Assembly: GCA_003135435.1 (NCBI GenBank) | Contig: PLBR01000088.1 | Span: 1-54,638 of the forward strand | Reading direction: 5' to 3' | From: Nitrospira sp. | GTDB taxonomy: Bacteria; Nitrospirota; Nitrospiria; Nitrospirales; Nitrospiraceae | Length of the DNA: 54,638 nt | Shown here: positions 19,203 through 27,459 of the stretch, in pieces | Layout: the number at the start of each line of letters is the position of its first letter | How positions within the stretch are numbered: the first letter of the stretch is position 1 | Translations under genes and position numbers: made by a program | The notes under the pieces: generated by a model | Told to the model about the DNA's origin: nothing | Databases searched by the model: none | The model's input: only the letters and a program-made list of their open reading frames with translations

Positions 19203-19877
19203 TTATGACCGTCGAGGTTCGTGAGATGGCCCGATCTCAAATCGGCGCAGCGCAGCTTGAATGCGATCCAACGCCTCCGTTGCAGTCTGTAACTGGCGGA
19301 GCGCGTCTGATCCCCCCACACCCTGAGCCGAAATGATTTTCACCGCGCCATCGACGGCCGCTCGAGCGCGAGACGATTCCTGCTGCATCGTCTCGATCCC
19401 CTGCCCAACTTGACTCCAACCTTGATTGAGAAGCTGTGCCAGATCCTTCAACCGGTCTGCCTCCCGGAACTGGAGTCGATGCGACACCATTCCGGATGCC
19501 CAGGCTCTGGCACTCTGACCCATGCGCTCGAGCGCATCGCCAATGCGACGCGTCACCAGCAAGCTAAAGAGGAAAGCCCCAAGGAAAAACACTGGGATGG
19601 CAACCCACACCGTGTCGCTCAGCAGGAGCAGCTGGCTCGCGGCGACCTGGCGATCCGTCAATGGTGCATCTGAAAAGAGCGTAATGGCAGGCAGGACATA
19701 TGGCCCGCAGAAAGCAAGCACGAAGAACAGACAAGCATAGAGCGCCATACTCACAGCCATCTTGAACGTGTAGGCCCTCTGCTCTTCTCGAACGGCCGCC
19801 GCAATGTGCTCAGAATTGGAGTGGGGCACGCTCAACGCCACAGTTGCCATATCATCCTCCTTGGATCGCTCTTCCAC
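19203..19877 (-). CDS. Membrane protein with two TM segments and a HAMP-like region
   Basis: Hydrophobic segments followed by 'RRIGDALERMGQSARAWASGMVSHRLQFREADRLKDLAQLLNQ'. Confidence 0.6.
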   Translation of the reverse strand: MEERSKEDDMATVALSVPHSNSEHIAAAVREEQRAYTFKMAVSMALYACLFFVLAFCGPYVLPAITLFSDAPLTDRQVAASQLLLLSDTVWVAIPVFFLGAFLFSLLVTRRIGDALERMGQSARAWASGMVSHRLQFREADRLKDLAQLLNQGWSQVGQGIETMQQESSRARAAVDGAVKIISAQGVGGSDALRQLQTATEALDRIQAALRRFEIGPSHEPRRS

Positions 19878-20048
19878 CGAGACTACATGTCACGCGCCTA
19901 TGGCGCCGTTCCTCATCAGATCAAAGCGTACCACCACCTCCTGAAACCACAAACATTTTCTCGACTTGATCGCGTCCAAATAGATCACGGCTGGACAGAT
20001 AACCTACCGCCCCCACCGCCCATTCCTTCGACGCTCTGGAGTGCCCTG

Positions 20049-20504
20049 TTACCGTTTCTCAAAGGGAAGTTCTGGCCGCTGACTGGCGGGAAAGTAGGTC
20101 CACTGCTTCTGTTCGTTCTCATCGAAGCTACCGAGAAATGTCACGTAGAGATCGAGGGTGCGAAACTCGGCAAGTGTGATCGTGCAGTGCAGAGAATCGA
20201 TGACGCGAGCATCGAATTGGCCCACCACGTAGAGCACACCCGTTCCTGCTTGATAGAGATTCCGCCGGCTCGCATATCCCGTATTAGGGAACAGCTCCGT
20301 TGAAGACGAGCAGCCTCCCGCTCCCTCGACCTTCAATGTGAGACTGTGCCGGGAGAGGAAGGGATCGGTCGCCGCTCGAATAATGGCAAGTTTGGCCTGT
20401 GCCGAAGGGATATCCACGGATGCCGGTTCGGGAGCGGTGTTGTTGCAAGCACCGCAGAGCATTGCCACGATCCCAACGGCAGCCAACCAGTGTTGGCGCC
20501 TCAC
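20049..20504 (-). CDS. Hypothetical lipoprotein
   Basis: N-terminal 'LAAVGIVAMLCGACNNT' lipobox-like. Confidence 0.6.
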   Translation of the reverse strand: MRRQHWLAAVGIVAMLCGACNNTAPEPASVDIPSAQAKLAIIRAATDPFLSRHSLTLKVEGAGGCSSSTELFPNTGYASRRNLYQAGTGVLYVVGQFDARVIDSLHCTITLAEFRTLDLYVTFLGSFDENEQKQWTYFPASQRPELPFEKR

Positions 20505-21052
20505 TTGGGCGCTGGAGCTTTCGGCGCTGCGCCAATCGCGTCCAGCCCTGCTTGGGCACAGGCATCGTCGAGGTGTGCACCGGGTGCCCCACCGACGCCA
20601 ATCCCTCCAACGATCTCACCGCCGATCTCGATCGGTAGCCCACCTCCCAGCATCAACACCTGATCGTTCATCTCGCGAAGAGCCTGCATGGCCGGCACCT
20701 TGTTGATCAGCTCAGCCAATTCGGTCGTAGGACGGCGGAGACTTGCCGCGGTATAAGCCTTCTTCCTGCTACTATCGACCGTATGCGGCCCAGCCCCATC
20801 GGCTCGGGCCATGGCGCGAAGCACGCCGGCTCGATCCACGACCGACACGCTCACCCGGTAGCCATCTTTGTTGCAGGCATCCAACGAGGCCTGGATCGCC
20901 TTGCCGGCCATACCCATCGGCAAGACTGCCTCTTTCGGCAATTCATCAGCGGCCAGCACCGTATAAGGAATCAGCATCATGAACGCCGTCGCGATCATGA
21001 ACCGACACGCCACAGTCACAGAACACCTATCATGCAGGCGAACGCATGCCAT
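20501..21052 (-). CDS. GlcG/HbpS-type heme-binding protein, secreted
   Basis: Signal peptide then 'AIQASLDACNKDGYRVSVSVVDRAGVLRAMARADGAGPHTVDSSRKKAYTAASLRRPT...LMLGGGLPIEIGGEIVGGIGVGGAPG'. Confidence 0.85.
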   Translation of the reverse strand: MACVRLHDRCSVTVACRFMIATAFMMLIPYTVLAADELPKEAVLPMGMAGKAIQASLDACNKDGYRVSVSVVDRAGVLRAMARADGAGPHTVDSSRKKAYTAASLRRPTTELAELINKVPAMQALREMNDQVLMLGGGLPIEIGGEIVGGIGVGGAPGAHLDDACAQAGLDAIGAAPKAPAPK

Positions 21053-21131
21053 CGGTGTGTCTCCTGGTGATAAAGGGAAGAGATACGACAAGAGCGTACG
21101 AAGGCACGAGAGGCCTGTCAAGAGGGCGACT

Positions 21132-21384
21132 TTAGCAGGTGCGGAAAAACTATGTTGTCACGCGAGAGCTTCTATGGTTCGCACAGATGGCACAATGGGA
21201 AAACACCAGGTAGGATGCTCAAAAAGGCCGGACTTCTCACCCGCCCAACCCCGGCGCGCCGAGACGCGCCTTGTCCCAAGCAAGGCCGCAGCTCTATGGC
21301 TGACCCTCGTTTCACGTCTTACCTTTCACGGTTTTTGAAAGCAAAGCGAGAACGCCGCTGGCGGACTTTTTCAGCATCCTGCAA
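21132..21384. repeat. Composite palindromic intergenic element (chimeric)
   Basis: TAGCAGGTGCGGAAAAACTATG ... CACCCGCCCAACCCCGGCGCGCCGAGACGCGCC ... CGTTTCACGTCTTACCTTTCACGG ... CTTTTTCAGCATCCTGC. Confidence 0.8.
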
Positions 21385-21417
21385 GATCGGGGGATTCAGG
21401 TAGTGGCAAACGCGTCG

Positions 21418-21603
21418 TCAGCTCCAGACGACGCGTTCTTGATTGAGGAGGTAATCGATGACTTCGATGCTATTGCGCATCTGGATCTGTGCCTTTTCTG
21501 ACATGGGAAGGACAGCACCGGCCAGTTTGCCTGATTCAACGTCGTCGAGCGACGGAATCCCGTCAAATCCACGCTTTTCCAGCTCTTGTCGGTAACTTGC
21601 CAC
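21418..21603 (-). CDS. Small hypothetical protein (61 aa)
   Basis: Short ORF with protein-like composition. Confidence 0.45.
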   Translation of the reverse strand: MASYRQELEKRGFDGIPSLDDVESGKLAGAVLPMSEKAQIQMRNSIEVIDYLLNQERVVWS

Positions 21604-21747
21604 GGTCGCCTCCTGTTTTCTCTGACAATTGGATCAGCAATTCCTACGCCAGAGACTCACCACCTAGTTTCTTACTGACGGCGTACAGGTAGCATAGCAC
21701 ATGGAGATCCGTGTTCTGTTGGAAAGGCCTATCATATTGATTGAAGA

Positions 21748-22959
21748 CTACTTTCCAGTCGATCGACGTGCAGCGGTTGAGGCAGGAGCCAGGGCGCCAA
21801 GGTATGGGAAATGACCGATCTTGAGAAGCGGCGTATCGAGACGCAGGTGAAAATCGTCATGCCCTGGGTCAACAAAGTGCGGGTCACCGGTAATATCTGA
21901 CTGGGCCTTCAGTTCCGGAGCCGGTTGGTTCGGATTACCCACGCGCAGATAATCACCATCCCTGTTGTAGAACGCATTGAAAGAGGTGGTGGTCTGACTG
22001 GATGGGGCGATCACAAAACCCACTCGATTCAGCCCGACCACGTTGCCGGTGACGTCACTCTGGGACTGCCCGAGAAACGCCGCTCCGCCACCATTTTTGA
22101 CCAAGGTATTGCTCACCAGTACGGCTCGGGCACGATCGCTGACAACCACCGCTTCAAAAAGGCTCCGCATAATCACGTTTCGTTCCAACCGCACATTCGA
22201 CTTGCCGGCAATCGAGACGCCATGATCGTTATCATGAATAAAATTCCCAATGAGGACGGCTTCTGAATCGGCAAACTGTGCGCCGGTCGTTTCGCTCCCG
22301 CCGATGATACAGTCTTCGATTCGCACATCGTGGACTTGCTGGCTAAACAACATGCCATTGATCTTGATCCGGCGAAGGACAATCCCTTGTCCATTGAACA
22401 GACCGACGGCATGCCCCCCATGATCATTAATGGTCATATCGCTGATTTCAATGTCCGTCGCCCCATAGGGCCACTTGCCCACATGGAGAACGCCCACCAC
22501 AATATCACGCCCCAGAATCGTCACCTGATCCACTCCAGCCCCGACAAGCTTGATCATCTCTTTGCTGTGAATGGTCACGTCCTGAGGATATAGGCCTGCC
22601 TTGACGAAGACGGTGTCGCCTTTCTTGGCGGCATCGACCGCTTCCTGAAGAGAGACGTAGTCCCCGGTTCCGTCGAGCGCGACCACGATAGTCCGAGGAC
22701 CAAGTAGTGGCCCCTCATCGGCCCACACCAGGCCGAAGCCCCAAAAACCAAATGCCGTGATGAGAACGAGCAGGCTGAGGTAAAACCATTTCGGTATCGC
22801 ATCGCTTCGATCGCCTGCACGTCTAGGACAAGAGGAGCACACCCCCGCAGGATGCTCAAAAAGGCCAGACTTCTCACCCGCCCAACCCTGGCGCGCCGAG
22901 ACGCGCCTTGTCCCAAGCAAGGCCGCAGCTCCGCAGCTGACCTTCGTTTCACGCCTCAC
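21748..22959 (-). CDS. Right-handed beta-helix (NosD-like) protein; start uncertain
   Basis: 'GDYVSLQEAVDAAKKGDTVFVKAGLYPQDVTI', repeated 'IGNFIHDNDHGVSIAGKSNVRLERNVI'; N-terminal part overlaps a repeat. Confidence 0.75.
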   Translation of the reverse strand: MRRETKVSCGAAALLGTRRVSARQGWAGEKSGLFEHPAGVCSSCPRRAGDRSDAIPKWFYLSLLVLITAFGFWGFGLVWADEGPLLGPRTIVVALDGTGDYVSLQEAVDAAKKGDTVFVKAGLYPQDVTIHSKEMIKLVGAGVDQVTILGRDIVVGVLHVGKWPYGATDIEISDMTINDHGGHAVGLFNGQGIVLRRIKINGMLFSQQVHDVRIEDCIIGGSETTGAQFADSEAVLIGNFIHDNDHGVSIAGKSNVRLERNVIMRSLFEAVVVSDRARAVLVSNTLVKNGGGAAFLGQSQSDVTGNVVGLNRVGFVIAPSSQTTTSFNAFYNRDGDYLRVGNPNQPAPELKAQSDITGDPHFVDPGHDDFHLRLDTPLLKIGHFPYLGALAPASTAARRSTGK

Positions 22960-22972
22960 GTTTCACGGTTCC
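22769..22972. repeat. Composite palindromic element overlapping the 5' end of the beta-helix ORF
   Basis: AGCAGGCTGAGGTAAAACCATTTCGG ... GCAGGATGCTCAAAAAGGCC ... CACCCGCCCAACCCTGGCGCGCCGAGACGCGCC ... CGTTTCACGG. Confidence 0.8.
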
Positions 22973-22974
22973 TG

Positions 22975-23358
22975 TTATATCCGTTCGATCCGAATGGTGG
23001 GGACTTCCATGACACGCCGCAGCACCGAGGCATCCCCAAGAATGCGGCCGATCACGTTGACACGGTCGGCCGGAACCGGATCCTGCCCCATACTCATCGG
23101 TGTGCGTCCGAAGAATATGGCCAGAACCTGCCCGGCTCCCCAGAAGGCAACATCGCCGACTTTAACTTGATTCGTCGCCGTCTCTCGATAGTCCTTCACC
23201 CCGGCCAGTTTAAAATAGAACTCTTCGCCCCACGTGTTGACCGGACTTTCAATCGGCAACGCGGCATAGACTTCCTGCGCCGTCTTCGTCGACTTGAGTT
23301 CCGCGTCGAGCTGCACAGATCCGACGGTGATGCGAATTTTGTTGGGGAGATCAGCCAT
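22975..23358 (-). CDS. Cyclophilin-like fold protein (TM1367/DUF369 type)
   Basis: 'IRITVGSVQLDAELKSTKTAQEVYAALPIESPVNTWGEEFYF...GDVAFWGAGQVLAIFFGRTP'. Confidence 0.75.
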   Translation of the reverse strand: MADLPNKIRITVGSVQLDAELKSTKTAQEVYAALPIESPVNTWGEEFYFKLAGVKDYRETATNQVKVGDVAFWGAGQVLAIFFGRTPMSMGQDPVPADRVNVIGRILGDASVLRRVMEVPTIRIERI

Positions 23359-23464
23359 TGCGTTCCAAGCGGCGCCTCACGGCGACCATAAGATGAAAAC
23401 CCGCTCCGGCCGCGGACTTTAGCTTGTTTATTCGGTGAAATCAAGGCTACAATCCCGCGATCAC

Positions 23465-24271
23465 ATGCTCACGTCATCCTTCGTGCTTCTCAAAGGTATC
23501 GGCCAAAGTTCCGAACGCCGTCTCTGGCAGGAAGGCATTCTCAATTGGGCCGTATTCCTCCGATCTTCGACCCTGCCGGGCATCTCCTCGAGCAGAAAAG
23601 AGTGGTATGACCGCGAACTCGCCACCGCCCAATCGCGTTTAGAAGAAGGCGACGCGCACTTCTTCGGCACTTGCCTGAAGAGTCGGGAGCACTGGCGCCT
23701 CTTCGAGACGTTTCGCCATCGTACGCTCTATCTAGACATCGAGACGACAGGACTGTCTGCGCGCGAGGGTCATGTGACGGTGGTCGGATTGTATCGCAAC
23801 GGGCACATGATGAGCCTGGTCCGTGGGGAAACGTTAACAGAGGACCGATTGCACGCAGAACTGGAGCAGACAGACCTCTTCATTACGTTCTTCGGCAGCG
23901 GGTTCGACATTCCCTACCTGCAGGCGAAGTTCCCCCGGTTGAATTTCAAGAAACCGCACTTCGACCTGTGCTTCGCGGCGCGCAGGCTCGGCATGCAGGG
24001 CGGGCTGAAACACATCGAGCACGAAGTCCAGATTGCGCGCGAGACCGACGTGGTGGGACTCGACGGATGGGAAGCCGTTCGCTTGTGGCACCAGTGGTGC
24101 GCAGGAGACGAAGCCGCACGCGACCTATTGCTGAGGTACAACGCGGCCGATACCAAGAACCTCGAACCGCTCGCGGTATTGCTCTACGACCAGATGGTCG
24201 CGCGATTCGGCCCGTCCTCTGTAGGATTTCCATCCACCCGTCACCAAGAGCCGGTCGAGGTCGCTCCGTGA
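23465..24271 (+). CDS. RNase H-fold exonuclease-like protein (YprB-like)
   Basis: 'TLYLDIETTGLSAREGHVTVVGLY', 'FITFFGSGFDIPYLQAKFP', 'YNAADTKNLEPLAVLLYDQM'. Confidence 0.8.
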   Translation: MLTSSFVLLKGIGQSSERRLWQEGILNWAVFLRSSTLPGISSSRKEWYDRELATAQSRLEEGDAHFFGTCLKSREHWRLFETFRHRTLYLDIETTGLSAREGHVTVVGLYRNGHMMSLVRGETLTEDRLHAELEQTDLFITFFGSGFDIPYLQAKFPRLNFKKPHFDLCFAARRLGMQGGLKHIEHEVQIARETDVVGLDGWEAVRLWHQWCAGDEAARDLLLRYNAADTKNLEPLAVLLYDQMVARFGPSSVGFPSTRHQEPVEVAP

Positions 24272-25046
24272 CGCAACCCCAGCAGTGGATCGGGGTCGGG
24301 CGAACCGAGACGGGTCATGTTCGAACGTCGAATTAAGATGCGCTGGCCCTCCTGAATGACTGTTGCGTCTGGATTGTGGCAGATGAGATGGGGGGTCACC
24401 CGGCAGGGGATCTCGCGGCCCAAACCGCCATAGCTGTGGCCACACAGCGGGCGCGAGAACGAGCGGGCTGGCTCCACGAGCACCCAACGCAGCCGCCGAA
24501 TTCGTGGCAGACCTCGTGACGAGCGCCAACCGGCGGATCCATGACCTCATCCTGGCAAAACCATCTTTGAAGCGGATGGGCACAACCTTCGTCGCCTTGG
24601 CGATGCCGCCGGCATCAATGCCGGTGGCCCATATCGCCCACTTGGGAAACAGCCGCGCCTACCTCTTTCGAACGGGACATCTTAAGCAATTAACGCGCGA
24701 TCACACCCTCGTCGAGAAATTTGTGCAGCGCGGCCTCATTGATGCGGCCACGGCACTTACACATCCTGAGTGTCACATCTTGACGAAAGGCCTGGGGCTG
24801 GGCGTCGACATGAAACCGGAGCTGACCTCGACACCGGTAACTCCGCACGATCTCATCGTCCTCTGTAGCGACGGGCTTACGAAAATGTTGGAAAACGCGG
24901 CCATCGCTTCGGTCCTCTTCCGCGCGAACGGCGATCCCCACCGCGCCTGCCACGACCTAATCGAGGAGGCGCTGGGCAGAGGGGAAGAAGATAATGTGAC
25001 CGTGATCGTCGTGGCGTGCATGCCTCCTGCCGTTGCGACAGTTTAA
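24268..25046 (+). pseudogene. PP2C-family serine/threonine phosphatase, disrupted
   Basis: GTG at 24268: VTQPQQWIGVGRTETGHVRTSN*DALALLNDCCVWIVADEMGGHPAGDLAAQTAIAVA..., TAA at 24334-24336; then a frameshift near 24480-24490 into ...EFVADLVTSANRRIHDLIL...GTTFVALA...VLCSDGLTKML...EEDNVTVIVV. Confidence 0.85.
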
Positions 25047-25139
25047 TCATTGACAAGAATCTATCGGCCCTGTAGCCTGAGTCTCTAGCCAGACAGTCTT
25101 GCCTCCCGTTTCCCTTGTGATCCCGACAGGAGCATCATC

Positions 25140-26027
25140 ATGCGTGTATCCGTACTGGTCCGTTTCATAGTGACCATGGTCATCGGAGGAGCCTGCTGGG
25201 TTCCCGCAGCCATGAGCGGGGCCGCGGATAACACCGGACTCGAAACAACGGTTCGTGCCCTCGTGCGAGCCAATGCTGAGAAGGATTTGCCCGCCATGTC
25301 TTTGCTGATGGCCCACGACGCCGATATCACCAGCTATACCATCGGAGGCCGGAAATACGTCGGCTGGCCTGACCTTGAGCGAGATATCAAGGAGGAGTTT
25401 GCAAACGTCGCTGCGCTCGACCTTCCCATTTCCGAACTCAAGGTGTGGTCGAAGGGCGATATTGGGTGGTACACGATGGAACTGGACTATGTGCGTATCC
25501 TCGGTCAGGGGCCGGATCAGCAACGAGCCGTCCTGCCGTTACGAGAAACCGGCGTGCTTGAGCGTCGAAATGGCCAGTGGGTCCTCCTGTCCTGGCATGA
25601 ATCCCTCCGCAATGCCACCGGCGCGATGCCAGTCGATGATCGGCTGAAAACCGCTGCACCACGCACCGTGGCTTCATCGACCAGCCAACCCGCCGCCCCT
25701 GATTTGAGTGGGGAATGGGATATCCTGGAAGTCGAAGACAACAAAAGCTACAAAGCTACCCTGGATAAGGCCGGCAATGGACCGTATACCCAACACGATG
25801 GCCGCTTCGTCACCACAAAGTATACGGACCGACTCTGGCAAGGCACCTGGCAGCAGCCGGGCAACGATCGCGAAGGAGAGTTTGAACTCCTCCTTTCCGA
25901 GGACGGGACCCAGGCCAAGGGCGTGTGGTGGTACTCGCGGGTCGGCACCCAAAAAAACATACCCCCTCGTGAACACGGCGGGACCTATGTCTGGAAACGT
26001 TTGGCCCCGTCACCATCCACACGATGA
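25140..26027 (+). CDS. Secreted NTF2/SnoaL-like (DUF4440-type) protein with C-terminal extension
   Basis: Signal peptide; 'TVRALVRANAEKDLPAMSLLMAHDADITSYTIGG...VLERRNGQWVLLSWHESL'. Confidence 0.7.
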   Translation: MRVSVLVRFIVTMVIGGACWVPAAMSGAADNTGLETTVRALVRANAEKDLPAMSLLMAHDADITSYTIGGRKYVGWPDLERDIKEEFANVAALDLPISELKVWSKGDIGWYTMELDYVRILGQGPDQQRAVLPLRETGVLERRNGQWVLLSWHESLRNATGAMPVDDRLKTAAPRTVASSTSQPAAPDLSGEWDILEVEDNKSYKATLDKAGNGPYTQHDGRFVTTKYTDRLWQGTWQQPGNDREGEFELLLSEDGTQAKGVWWYSRVGTQKNIPPREHGGTYVWKRLAPSPSTR

Positions 26028-26104
26028 CACCTGCGTACCCCACAAGCGTATACGAACATCGCACCACATATTCGCGTGACTACTTTTCATTCTTTGGAGG
26101 TTTT

Positions 26105-27109
26105 ATGCGTCAGGCACTCCTCACTCTGCTCGCCAGCATCTGTCTGGCAACCCCTGTCCTCGCAGACGGCGGGCACGACCACCACGCCGTTCCAACCCTT
26201 TCCAACCAAACCACGACGACGGTGACGTTCGAAGCGAATACCGTCACCCTCACCTTCGGTCCCATCGACCTGCCAGCCGGTCACGACGGAGACCTCGCGG
26301 CGTCGATGCCCAAGCATAACTTTCAGCTTCCCAAAGATATGTATATGGTGGGGTATAAAACCGCAGTCTTCACCAAAGAAGGGATGGCCCTCCCCAAGAA
26401 CTATCTCCATCACATCCTGATGATCAACAACGATAAACCAAGCGTCTCATGCGAGGGCGAGCCGTTGTTCTTTGCGGGGGCAGGGCTGGAGATGACCGAG
26501 ACGCGTTTTCCGGAGGGCTACGGGGTCAAGCTCGCCAAGGGTGATCACCTCATGTCGATTGTCGCGTTTTATCATAAGGCGCCGATCACCAAGGATGTGA
26601 TGGCCACCTTCACCATGTATATGGCACCCGAAGGCGGCCCCGTCAAAGAAATGGACGTGTATCAGGTGGGAGTCAATATTGTGTGCTTCAGTAAGTTCTC
26701 CCAGCGAGGCCCAAACCAGACGGATGAAGGGATTGAGGTGACAACCGGAGTCCAGGTCCACAGCGAGCCACTCAAATTCTCGATGGATGGCTGTGTGAAG
26801 TTCGCCTACCCACATGGGCATGACGAACTCCTCATGATCGGGCTGGACAATAAGACCAAGAAACAGACCCTGCTCCGGACGGTTCCCGACGTTACCCAGG
26901 ACGGGACCTTCATCGAGTTTCGACCCCAGCAAGTCTATAAGGACAGTCAGGGGTTTCCTGTGACGAAGGCTGATGACTATGAAATGGTCATGGTCCATCA
27001 CCATCCCCTGCAGAAACAAGAGGCCCAACATGGAATGGGAAACTATTTGCTGTACATGACTCCGGGTGCCTGTCCGACGACACCCCCTACGCCACTCGCC
27101 AACAAGTAG
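26105..27109 (+). CDS. Secreted copper-monooxygenase (PHM)-like hypothetical protein
   Basis: Signal peptide 'MRQALLTLLASICLATPVLADGGHDHH'; 'LPKNYLHHILMINNDKPSVSCEGEPLFFAGAGLEMTETRFPEGYGVKLAKGDHLMSIVAFYHKAP'. Family tentative. Confidence 0.5.
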   Translation: MRQALLTLLASICLATPVLADGGHDHHAVPTLSNQTTTTVTFEANTVTLTFGPIDLPAGHDGDLAASMPKHNFQLPKDMYMVGYKTAVFTKEGMALPKNYLHHILMINNDKPSVSCEGEPLFFAGAGLEMTETRFPEGYGVKLAKGDHLMSIVAFYHKAPITKDVMATFTMYMAPEGGPVKEMDVYQVGVNIVCFSKFSQRGPNQTDEGIEVTTGVQVHSEPLKFSMDGCVKFAYPHGHDELLMIGLDNKTKKQTLLRTVPDVTQDGTFIEFRPQQVYKDSQGFPVTKADDYEMVMVHHHPLQKQEAQHGMGNYLLYMTPGACPTTPPTPLANK

Positions 27110-27459
27110 CGGCAACGCACGCATCCTGCGCCCGCCGCGCAGTCTGCGGGTGGGTGCCACGACGTTCCCTCACTTATCCCACGCCCTGTCCCCCTCCAAT
27201 TCCGTTCAATTTTGTTCGTCATCGAAGTCCGTGAGGGCTCCCCCTACCAAAGAAGGAGCCCATTCCATCGCATGTAGACTGGGTTTCTCACCTCCGCCTA
27301 TGCTATTCACATCTTCATCCTCAGACGCGGGGCCGAGTCGCTGGCAACAGAAGAACAGAAGAGTAGGGGCTGGTGCGTCTCAGATCACATGAGGAGCGAA
27401 CCTTGTGATGTCCCTCTGGGACTGGACTTGCTCGGATTCCCCAGAAACACAGGGATATC

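Noticed and set aside
24334-24336. In-frame stop as recoding (selenocysteine/pyrrolysine)
   Set aside because: Codon is TAA and a separate frameshift is also present, so pseudogene or sequence error is simpler.
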